This document shows, in pieces, positions 1 to 6,188 of a DNA stretch of 8,478 nt. A program made the position numbers and the translations under genes. The stretch spans positions 1 to 8,478 of the forward strand of contig JAUVVT010000050.1 of the NCBI GenBank assembly GCA_030604505.1, read 5' to 3'. Source of the DNA: a bacterium. Its GTDB lineage: Bacteria > SM23-31 > JAUVVT01. Positions within the stretch are counted from its first letter, which is position 1; each line of letters starts with the position of its first letter. The notes under the pieces were generated by a model. The model was not told the DNA's origin. It ran no database searches and saw only the letters and a list, made by a program, of their open reading frames with translations.

Positions 1-2
1 AA

Positions 3-635
3 GAAAAAGAAGAGATACTGGAGGCAATATGGACTTGTATTGAAGGGGGTAATTCGACAGTCGAAAATGTCATAAATATAGCCCATACTAAAATCAGCAT
101 GGAAGCTCTGGAGATACTTGAAAAAGAAGGGATACTGAAAATTGATAATAATACCATACAATTTACTGATAAGGGAAAAGAGATGGCATGCCTTGTTATT
201 CGGAGACATAGAATCGCTGAAAGATTAATGTTTGATCTACTTGATATGCAGTTAGATAATATTGAAAAAAGTGCTTGTGAATTTGAACATATAATAGCGC
301 CTGAGATTACAGAGAGTATATGCACATTACTCGGTCATCCCAAAACCTGCCCTCACGGAAGAGCAATCCCAGCAGGTAAATGCTGTCAGGAAACAAGAAA
401 AAATATTGAAAATATCCTTACTTCACTTGATAAAATAGAAACCGGCAGAAAAGTAAAAATAGCATATTTCTGTTTTCAAAAGCATCCAATTTTACACAAA
501 TTAATTTCATTTGGGCTTCTTCCGGGTACAAAAATTACTGTCCATCAAAAATCACCGTCATTTGTAATTCAACTTGGGAATTCCCATCTTGCTCTTGAAA
601 ATGAAGTCGCATCGCAAATTTTTGTGTGGAAATAA
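3..635 (+). CDS. DtxR/MntR-family metal-dependent transcriptional repressor with FeoA-like C-terminal domain (5' partial)
   Basis: The reading frame is open from the first bases of the window (codon phase starts at 3), so the gene begins upstream; the first ATG, at 99, falls inside the DNA-binding domain and is not the likely start. The 210 visible residues show most of a winged helix-turn-helix (about 1-60), a dimerisation/metal-binding domain (about 65-142) and a FeoA/SH3-like domain (about 146-210). By hand alignment to DtxR, ligand residues are visible as H69 and E73 (HRIAERL) and C92, E95 and H96 (ACEFEH). The position of DtxR His98 seems to be a glutamate (E87). A CPHG...KCC motif at 116-128 is a variant I recall in anaerobe homologues. 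Family members sense Fe(II) or Mn(II) and repress metal-uptake genes; which metal applies here cannot be told. The gene is separated from the next by 189 bases. The family call is firm; the regulon is unknown. Confidence 0.88.
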   Translation, partial: EKEEILEAIWTCIEGGNSTVENVINIAHTKISMEALEILEKEGILKIDNNTIQFTDKGKEMACLVIRRHRIAERLMFDLLDMQLDNIEKSACEFEHIIAPEITESICTLLGHPKTCPHGRAIPAGKCCQETRKNIENILTSLDKIETGRKVKIAYFCFQKHPILHKLISFGLLPGTKITVHQKSPSFVIQLGNSHLALENEVASQIFVWK

Positions 636-742
636 TAATTGCAAACTTTATAAAAATAATCTCATGACATTTCATAAAAACGTAATAATATTGCAAATAA
701 ATCTATATTTATGATTTTTCGATTTATTATAATAAAAAAAAC

Positions 743-771
743 TTGAATATATGTATTAATAACTTTATATT
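743..771 (+). promoter_or_regulatory. Candidate sigma70-type promoter upstream of the PAS-DHp gene
   Basis: TTGAAT (743-748) and TATATT (766-771) are separated by exactly 17 bases, a 4/6 and 5/6 match to the -35/-10 consensus. The expected start near 778 would give a leader of about 47 bases. The gap 636-824 is so AT-rich that such matches arise easily by chance. The same gap holds an AT-only hairpin (697-702 with 707-712, followed by GATTTTT) that could weakly terminate the upstream regulator. Confidence 0.3.
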
Positions 772-792
772 AAAAAATATTTAAAAAATCTT

Positions 793-801
793 TGATATAA
801 T
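793..801 (+). promoter_or_regulatory. Extended -10 promoter element just before the PAS-DHp gene
   Basis: TGATATAAT is a perfect extended -10 (TG-n-TATAAT). It has no recognisable -35 at 17 bases, as is usual for extended -10 promoters. Transcription would start near 807, giving a short leader of about 18 bases before the ATG at 825. No clear Shine-Dalgarno sequence is seen in that leader (only AAGAG at 811-815), so a short-leader transcript would be poorly translated or would use another mode of initiation. Confidence 0.35.
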
Positions 802-824
802 TCTTATTTTAAGAGTTAACTTAA

Positions 825-1493
825 ATGGAAGAATATAAGAATAGCCAAAAAGTTCCATTTGAATATTCAAGAAGTTTTTTAGAAAATATTGTAGTGAATA
901 GTCCTGTTGGAATAATGATGACAGATTATGATTTTAACGTAAAATATATGAATTCGATTGCAATTGATATTCATAGAATAAATACATCTTATGATAATAT
1001 AAATTTAAAAGACATGGTAATAGAAAAAGATAAGCTTACAGATATAAAAAATCCTCTGATTTCTGAAGAAGAAACCAACTTATGCATAACTTATGAGGTA
1101 CAAGATAACAGCACTATCCGAACAATTAGAGCTAATGTTAATTTAGCCAGAGATGAGAATTATTATCCTATTGGAGGTTTTTTCTATATATGCGAAGATG
1201 TTACTGAGATTAAGAGACTTAGAAAAAAGATACGTGAAAATGAAAAGGTTGAGACTATTAAGGAAATGATAGTTACATATAATCATGAAATGAATAATAT
1301 TTTAGCAGTTATAATAGGAAAAATAGAACTGGTTATAAGAAAATTATCACCGGATGACGAAAATTTTAAGAAGCTGCAAGATGTATTAAAATCATCTAAA
1401 AAGCTGTCTGAAATTATTAAAAAAATAAAAGATACTAAAACAATAAAAGTCAAAAACTATGATAACGATACAAAAATGATTGATATTGATTAA
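825..1493 (+). CDS. PAS domain protein with histidine-kinase DHp hairpin but no ATPase domain
   Basis: This 222-residue soluble protein has a PAS sensor domain (about 17-135, ending in the usual GxFFYICEDVTEIKRL junction). A coiled-coil linker and a two-helix dimerisation/phosphoacceptor hairpin (about 138-203) follow. The H-box reads TYNHEMNNILAVIIG, with His154 as the likely phosphorylated residue. The HATPase_c domain (N, G1, F and G2 boxes) is absent, and the 124 bases before the next gene leave no room for one. It therefore cannot phosphorylate itself as a normal kinase. It may be phosphorylated by another kinase, act as a phosphotransfer or dimerisation partner, or be a remnant. No membrane segment is seen. 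Base composition is much more AT-rich than the operon downstream: hand counts of two 60-base lines gave about 22-23% GC. The start is the first ATG of the frame; its RBS is weak. The ligand and partner regulator are unknown. Confidence 0.75.
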   Translation: MEEYKNSQKVPFEYSRSFLENIVVNSPVGIMMTDYDFNVKYMNSIAIDIHRINTSYDNINLKDMVIEKDKLTDIKNPLISEEETNLCITYEVQDNSTIRTIRANVNLARDENYYPIGGFFYICEDVTEIKRLRKKIRENEKVETIKEMIVTYNHEMNNILAVIIGKIELVIRKLSPDDENFKKLQDVLKSSKKLSEIIKKIKDTKTIKVKNYDNDTKMIDID

Positions 1494-1617
1494 ACTCTTA
1501 ATACAAGAATCAAGAAATATCTTTAGCCATTAGAACATTTTTTTATAATATTTTTTCATCTTTCATCTAAAAAAACAAAAGTAACCATCCACAAACAAAA
1601 TATAGGATAAAATAAAA

Positions 1618-3270
1618 ATGGAAGGATTACATATTGCGGATTATATTATAATGATATTTTATTTCCTGTTGATGATAGGAATAGGCGTTTATGCACGTAA
1701 AAAATCAAAAGACCAGGAAGGATATTTTATGGGAGGGAGGGGTTTTGGAAAGATAATCCAGACCTTTGCAGCATTCGGGGCAGGAACATCAGCAGACAGT
1801 CCGATTGGAACAGTCAGAAATATCGTTATCGGCGGTCTTTCTGGAATCTGGACAGTGCTTAATTGGCTTTTTTGTACCCCGTTTTACTGGTTTATGGGTA
1901 AATGGTACAGACGAATGAGAATTATTACACTGGGAGATTTTTATGACGAACGGTTTGATTCAAAAGGTCTTGCAGGAACTTATGCAATCTTTGCCTTAAT
2001 CTTTTTTATGGGATATATATCTATTGGGTTCTCTGCCACATCCAAAACCGTTACTGCCATTGCCCCGAAATCTGAAGCATCTCTTAATATTAATGAAAGA
2101 GAAGAACTGGCAGAATTTAGACTGATGAAGGAACTTGAAGAAAAGGATTATGCTATTTTAACAGAAGAAGAAAAACAGACATTAGATAACCTTCGTGTAA
2201 AAAATCCGAGAGGTTTGTTTCCCTTTATAAATCCGAATTGGGTAATCTTAGCAATGGGTGTTGTTACCGTTATATATAGTGTATTGGGTGGAATTACCGC
2301 CGCATATCTGACCGATTTAATTCAGGGTTCTATGATTATCTTACTTTCATTGATTCTCATTCCGTTTTCTTTGATAGGTATTACTCAAAAGTATGGCAGT
2401 GGGGGAGAAGGATTTTTTGATGGTTTTAACATAATGCATAATTTGATTCCCGAAGAATTCTTTGATATATTTGGTTCTGCACATGCGAGTGATTTTACCT
2501 GGTATTATCTTGCTGCTATTGTTACAATGAATCTGATAGGAATAATCGTTCAGCCACATCAAATGTCCGTAGGAGGTGGAACTGCCAAAGATGAATTATC
2601 GGGAAGAATTGGTTTAGTCAGTGGAAATTTGCTAAAAAGATTTTGCACATTATTCTGGGCAATAACCGCTCTTTTTATACTGACATTATTTCCCAAGGAT
2701 TTTGCTGACCCGGATTTAGCGTGGGGATACGCAACAAGGATGCTCCTGGGTCCATTGGGATTGGGGCTCGTCGGATTAATGCTTGCAAGTTTATTTGCTG
2801 CTGTTATGTCAAGTGTCAGCGCATATATGGTAGCTGCCTCAGCACTGATTACAAGGAACCTGTTCAAACCATTCGTTAAGCTGAAAAGCGAACATTTTTA
2901 TGTCAATGTTGGTCGAACCGCCGGCGTAGTAATCATATTGGGAGCGATTTATCTTTCTATTTATTTCCATGATATTTTTATGCAGTTTAAATTTATCTGG
3001 GAAATTCCTATCATTTTCGGCGCATCTTTATGGGTTGGGCTTTTCTGGCGAAAGACCACTGCTGCTGCTGTCTGGACAAATGTTGTAATTTCTGCTGTAT
3101 TATTTTTTATATTGCCGGCAACTCTGCCAACAATAAATCCTAATCTCTCAACAAATCCAAAATATCTATTGATGACAAAGCCAGCTCCTATTATTAGAGA
3201 ATACGAAACTAAAGAATTTGACGTAGTTGACAGAGATGAGGAAATTCAAAAATGGATAAATCTTCCTTAA
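1618..3270 (+). CDS. Sodium:solute symporter (SSS/SLC5 family), transport core; C-terminus cut off by an in-frame stop
   Basis: The 550-residue product is a polytopic membrane protein that would import a small solute, probably a sugar or sugar derivative given its neighbours, driven by the sodium gradient. The first helix is at about 8-25. The segment GKIIQTFAAFGAGTSADSP (44-62) fits the broken helix that carries the first half of the Na+ site. The stretch around 388-415 (ASLFAAVMSSVSAYMVAAS) is the family hallmark, with serines 398, 399 and 401 near the second Na+ site. I count about eleven helices up to residue 500. A charged, Glu/Lys-rich insertion lies at about 150-200 between helices. 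The frame continues after the TAA as the next ORF, and together they match the long form of this family. The RBS is weak (AGGA near 1607). A TATAAT at 1544-1549 is the only -10-like sequence upstream and has no good -35. This is the first gene of the putative operon. Confidence 0.88.
   Translation: MEGLHIADYIIMIFYFLLMIGIGVYARKKSKDQEGYFMGGRGFGKIIQTFAAFGAGTSADSPIGTVRNIVIGGLSGIWTVLNWLFCTPFYWFMGKWYRRMRIITLGDFYDERFDSKGLAGTYAIFALIFFMGYISIGFSATSKTVTAIAPKSEASLNINEREELAEFRLMKELEEKDYAILTEEEKQTLDNLRVKNPRGLFPFINPNWVILAMGVVTVIYSVLGGITAAYLTDLIQGSMIILLSLILIPFSLIGITQKYGSGGEGFFDGFNIMHNLIPEEFFDIFGSAHASDFTWYYLAAIVTMNLIGIIVQPHQMSVGGGTAKDELSGRIGLVSGNLLKRFCTLFWAITALFILTLFPKDFADPDLAWGYATRMLLGPLGLGLVGLMLASLFAAVMSSVSAYMVAASALITRNLFKPFVKLKSEHFYVNVGRTAGVVIILGAIYLSIYFHDIFMQFKFIWEIPIIFGASLWVGLFWRKTTAAAVWTNVVISAVLFFILPATLPTINPNLSTNPKYLLMTKPAPIIREYETKEFDVVDRDEEIQKWINLP
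3268..3270 (+). other. In-frame TAA interrupting the symporter reading frame
   Basis: The 550-codon ORF and the 173-codon ORF at 3292 are in the same frame. Only this TAA and seven sense codons (reading ERRLAVP) lie between them. Reading through would give one protein of about 731 residues ending in the DRFF..KM extension and a last helix, which fits long-form symporters of this family as I remember them. A single G-to-T change (GAA to TAA) would explain the stop, and LPEERRLAVP would read naturally. All other genes in the window also end in TAA, so the codon is not reassigned. It could be a real nonsense mutation, a sequencing or assembly error, readthrough, or a true gene split. Confidence 0.7.
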
Positions 3271-3291
3271 GAGCGGAGACTGGCTGTTCCG

Positions 3292-3813
3292 ATGCCGGAA
3301 AAGTTAAATGTCGGCGATAAAATTCAAAAAACCTTCAAGCCAAAAAGTCAGTCTATTTTCTGGACAAAAGGTATAATAGTACACAAAGACGGCTCACTTG
3401 AGGGGCAGGGGCTTTTTAACTTGGAGATGATATTGTTTCAAAAATTGGGAATGGACCTCGAGAGTTATCCAAATCCGATGATAGAAACATTAAGACTACC
3501 TTTTAGAATCCTTCTTCCGATATTTATAATTATTCTTGTATCACTCTTTACATCACCGGTTACTAGAGAAAAAACCGACAGATTTTTCACGAAGATGCGT
3601 GTACCGGTCGTTCCCGACCATGAAAAAGACAGGACAAACGTAAAAGAAGCTTTAAAAAATCCCCAGGCACTGGAACATCGCAAAATGTTTCCAAACTCAA
3701 ACTTCGAATTTCAAAAACTTACAAAAGAAGACATAATTGGATTTATTTTAACATGGGTTGTCGTAATTGCAATTATCTTTATGGCAATTGGTATGGCTTA
3801 TATCGGGGCTTAA
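3292..3813 (+). CDS. C-terminal segment of the sodium:solute symporter, split from the core
   Basis: The 173 residues begin with a soluble stretch (IFWTKGI at 22-28, GQGLFNLE at 38-45). A transmembrane helix follows (about 70-88), then a cytosolic-looking linker with TDRFFTKMRVPVVPDHEKD (95-113) and a PNSNFEF motif (134-140). The final helix is at about 147-171. I recall these motifs from the C-terminal ends of 700-750 residue SSS transporters in Planctomycetes-like genomes, fused to the core. Here they form a separate ORF in the same frame, 21 bases after the TAA at 3268. A GGAG at 3275-3278, about 13 bases before the ATG, might allow reinitiation. Otherwise the segment would be lost, or made only by readthrough. 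No independent function is known to me for such a fragment. Confidence 0.7.
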   Translation: MPEKLNVGDKIQKTFKPKSQSIFWTKGIIVHKDGSLEGQGLFNLEMILFQKLGMDLESYPNPMIETLRLPFRILLPIFIIILVSLFTSPVTREKTDRFFTKMRVPVVPDHEKDRTNVKEALKNPQALEHRKMFPNSNFEFQKLTKEDIIGFILTWVVVIAIIFMAIGMAYIGA

Positions 3814-3843
3814 AAAGCTTTTCATCATTTTGAGATAAAGAAT

Positions 3844-3849
3844 TATAAT
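3844..3849 (+). promoter_or_regulatory. Perfect -10 hexamer before the double-DUF1080 gene
   Basis: TATAAT lies 23 bases before the ATG at 3873, in the longest gap (59 bases) within the operon. The only -35 candidate at 17 bases is TTCATC (3821-3826), a poor match. If used, it would let the two lipoproteins and the reductase be made independently of the interrupted symporter. Chance occurrence in this AT-rich gap is quite possible. Confidence 0.22.
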
Positions 3850-3872
3850 TTTTAATTAAAGGGTGAAAAATA

Positions 3873-5078
3873 ATGAAGAATTTAACAAAAAAAATAACGC
3901 TAATCGGTCTCGCACTAATTTTATCACTTTCTTTCTGCCAGAAAAACTCAAAAGTTCAGGTAAAATCTCCGACATGGATTCCGCTTTTCAACGGAAAAGA
4001 CCTTACCGGCTGGGATACTGAAAACAAAGGAAATTGGAAAATAGAAAATGCAATAATAGTGGGAAGTTCTGCAAACTCTTCGGAAGCTTGGTTGTTAAAT
4101 AAAAACGATTACAGCAATTTTCATCTCAGGGTAAAATTCCAGATTAATGATAAAGGCAGAGGAGGACTGTGTTTCAGAGTACCTGTACAAGCAAAAGATA
4201 ATCCTTCAAAAAGTGGTTATAGAATAAATATAGATAACAACGACCTTTTAAATCCAACCGGTACGATAATAAACGTTGCAAGGGCATATAAGCTCCGCAG
4301 CAAAATTCCCATGAAGGAACCGTGGCAGAAACTGGAATTATGGGTCAAAGGCGACAGATTCGTTGTATTATTAAATAACAGCAAGGTTGCTGAAGGATTC
4401 GATAGAAAATCATTGACGGGTGCAGTCGGTATTCAAGTTTCTGGCGAAGAAACAACTTTGAAGATAAAAGAAATATCTCTATTACCTACCTCTGATTACA
4501 CGACCTTGTTTCCAAAAATTGAAGAACAATTGGAGAATGCGCCCGGGTCGTGGGAATCGCTTTTCAATGGAAAAGACCTCTCGGGGTGGAAGCAGCCAAG
4601 AGGAAACGCAAAATGGGTTGTTCAGGATGGAGCGCTGACTGTTCTGCCGGGAGGACAAGGATGGCTTTTTTACGTAAAAGAAAATTTCTCCAATTTTATT
4701 TTTCGGTTAAAATTTAAAGTCGGAGAAACCTGCAACAGCGGAGTGGCTTATAGATACGATTTTTCTCATGGAAACCGGCTCCCGACATGGTACAGGTCTG
4801 AGGTTCAGGTTTACGGTAATGATAACTTGAAGATAGCTGATGGTACCGGTGCAATATATGCACTAACACGCCACAATGTCGGGCTTATGAAAACGGGTGA
4901 GTGGAATGAGCTTAAAATTTACGCCTTAAATGACCGCGTTGTTACATATGTCAACGGCAAAAAAGCTGCAGAAGCAATTAACACAGCAACATACAATGGT
5001 GCTGTCGGTGTATCTGCACACGACCCAGAAACATTTTCACAGTTCAAAGATATTGAAATTAAATCAGTCGATTGGTAA
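3873..5078 (+). CDS. Lipoprotein with two tandem DUF1080 (3-keto-disaccharide hydrolase-like) domains
   Basis: The 401-residue protein starts with a basic n-region and hydrophobic stretch ending in LSLSFC, suggesting lipidation at Cys22; Phe at -1 makes the lipobox atypical. It should sit outside the cytoplasmic membrane. Two concanavalin-like beta-sandwich domains of the DUF1080 family follow: domain 1 at about 35-204 (IPLFNGKDLTGW) and domain 2 at about 227-401 (ESLFNGKDLSGW). Domain 2 keeps the family pattern best, with NSGVAYRY (288-295), SEVQVYG (309-315), TGAIYAL (325-331) and GEWNELKIY (342-350). Domain 1 has GGLCFRV (97-103) and GTIINVA (130-136) instead. Characterised family members cleave 3-keto-glycosides; the substrate here is unknown, and one domain may be a binding module. 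AAAGGGTGA at 3858-3866 is the probable RBS. Spacing is 59 bases from the symporter piece and 50 bases to the aldo/keto reductase. Confidence 0.85.
   Translation: MKNLTKKITLIGLALILSLSFCQKNSKVQVKSPTWIPLFNGKDLTGWDTENKGNWKIENAIIVGSSANSSEAWLLNKNDYSNFHLRVKFQINDKGRGGLCFRVPVQAKDNPSKSGYRINIDNNDLLNPTGTIINVARAYKLRSKIPMKEPWQKLELWVKGDRFVVLLNNSKVAEGFDRKSLTGAVGIQVSGEETTLKIKEISLLPTSDYTTLFPKIEEQLENAPGSWESLFNGKDLSGWKQPRGNAKWVVQDGALTVLPGGQGWLFYVKENFSNFIFRLKFKVGETCNSGVAYRYDFSHGNRLPTWYRSEVQVYGNDNLKIADGTGAIYALTRHNVGLMKTGEWNELKIYALNDRVVTYVNGKKAAEAINTATYNGAVGVSAHDPETFSQFKDIEIKSVDW
3982..4003 (+). repeat. 22-base direct repeat (copy 1) at the start of DUF1080 domain 1
   Basis: Positions 3982-4003 and 4558-4579 match at 21 of 22 bases (C3992 versus T4568), 576 bases apart. 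Both encode the LFNGKDL strand that opens each domain, while the rest of the two domains is clearly diverged. Protein constraint or leftover identity from an internal duplication could explain it. Recombination between the copies would delete exactly one domain in frame, because 576 is divisible by three. Confidence 0.75.
4558..4579 (+). repeat. 22-base direct repeat (copy 2) at the start of DUF1080 domain 2
   Basis: This is the second copy of the repeat at 3982-4003, with one mismatch. A more diverged relative occurs at the same place in the single-domain gene, around 6281-6302 (CGCTCTTTGACGG and onward). Confidence 0.75.
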
Positions 5079-5128
5079 AAACTTTATACTTTATATTGAA
5101 AATACAATTAAATTGGAGATCTTAAAAG

Positions 5129-6151
5129 ATGAAATTCAGGTATATGGGGAAATCAGGATTAAAGGTATCGCGTGTATGTTTGGGTACTATGACTTTTGGT
5201 CAGGAAAACTGGGGATGCGATAAAAAAACTTCAATTAATATAGTAGATAAATTCTTGGAAAATGGAGGAAATTTTATCGATACTGCCGATATGTATGGCA
5301 AGGGTTTGTCGGAAGAGTATATTGGTGATGCACTCAAATCTCATAAAAGAGACGATATTGTCCTTGCGACGAAGTGTTATTTTGCAATGGGTGATATGCC
5401 GACATCAAAAGGACTTTCAAGAAAACATATATTCGAAGCGTGTGAGGCAAGTCTCAAGCGTCTGAAAACCGACTATATTGACCTTTATCAAACCCACGGT
5501 CCCGACCCTAAAACACCTGTGGAAGAAACCATGAATGCCCTTAATGACCTGATAACTCAGGGAAAGGTTCGTTATATCGGCTGCAGTAACATTCACGGCT
5601 GGCAGATAGTTAAAGCAAACTCTCACTGTTCCCAGTTTGGGCTTGAAAAATACATCTCCGCACAGCATCTTTACAACTTAATACTTCGTGATGTAGAGCG
5701 AGAAGTTTTACCTGTCGTTAAAGACCTGGGAATGGGATTTATGTGCTGGAGTCCATTGGCAAGCGGTATGCTTACCGGAAAATATAAACATACAGATAAG
5801 CCGCCCGAAGGCAGTCGGATGGACCACAGGTCTAATATGGACCTTCCAAGATACTGGCACGATAACGGTTTTAAATTAGTCGATGCTGTAAAAAAAGAAG
5901 CAGATGAATTTAAAAAAACACATGCTCAAATAGCCCTGTCCTGGCTTTTATACAATAAACTTGTAACCGCGGTTATAATTGGAGTACGAACGGTTGAACA
6001 GCTCGATGATTTAAATGTAGTCGGTGATTGGGACCTGCCGGAAGATGCATGGGAAAGAATTACAAACATCGTTTCTTTTGAGCCCGGCTATCCACAAGCT
6101 TGGTTTGATTTGGTCAGTGAACTTATCAACTATAATGATACAGAATTTTAA
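5129..6151 (+). CDS. Aldo/keto reductase family oxidoreductase
   Basis: The 340-residue cytoplasmic (beta/alpha)8 barrel enzyme opens with the family signature MKFRYMGKSGLKVSRVCLG and GNFIDTADMYG (47-57). The catalytic tetrad is complete by inspection: Asp51, Tyr56, Lys82 (ATK) and His123 (QTHG). The C-terminal part carries the cofactor-phosphate-type segment AVIIGVRTVEQLDDL (281-295), and SPLASGMLTGKY (208-219) is typical of the Gre/YakC/Tas-like branch. It should interconvert a carbonyl and an alcohol with NAD(P)(H). Between two DUF1080 lipoproteins, a plausible job is reducing or oxidising a keto-sugar (inference). No signal peptide is seen, so it acts after uptake. A GGAG at 5115-5118, ten bases before the ATG, supports the start. 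It is 50 bases from the upstream gene and 37 from the downstream gene, on the same strand, consistent with one transcript. Its true substrate cannot be read from sequence. Confidence 0.92.
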   Translation: MKFRYMGKSGLKVSRVCLGTMTFGQENWGCDKKTSINIVDKFLENGGNFIDTADMYGKGLSEEYIGDALKSHKRDDIVLATKCYFAMGDMPTSKGLSRKHIFEACEASLKRLKTDYIDLYQTHGPDPKTPVEETMNALNDLITQGKVRYIGCSNIHGWQIVKANSHCSQFGLEKYISAQHLYNLILRDVEREVLPVVKDLGMGFMCWSPLASGMLTGKYKHTDKPPEGSRMDHRSNMDLPRYWHDNGFKLVDAVKKEADEFKKTHAQIALSWLLYNKLVTAVIIGVRTVEQLDDLNVVGDWDLPEDAWERITNIVSFEPGYPQAWFDLVSELINYNDTEF

Positions 6152-6188
6152 ATAATTATTTTAGTAATATTTAATCAAGAGGTCTATT

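Noticed and set aside
99..635. ATG at 99 as the start of the DtxR-family gene
   Set aside because: The same frame is open back to the first bases and encodes helix-turn-helix sequence, so 99 is internal and the gene starts outside the window.
639..697. Direct repeat ATTGCAAA at 639-646 and 690-697 as an operator pair for the DtxR-type regulator
   Set aside because: It is only eight bases long, in very AT-rich DNA, and does not resemble the inverted-repeat operators known for DtxR or MntR.
2347..2867. Minus-strand ORFs of 71 and 102 codons inside the symporter gene
   Set aside because: They lie antisense to a strongly recognisable gene, have no RBS or family resemblance, and fit shadow ORFs.
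3268..3270. TAA as a reassigned or specially decoded sense codon
   Set aside because: Every complete gene in the window also ends in TAA, and no recoding structure is apparent next to this one. A point mutation or sequence error is simpler.
4930..5223. Plus-strand ORF of 97 codons bridging the double-DUF1080 gene and the reductase
   Set aside because: It overlaps the conserved ends of two clear genes in another frame and its product has no domain-like pattern.
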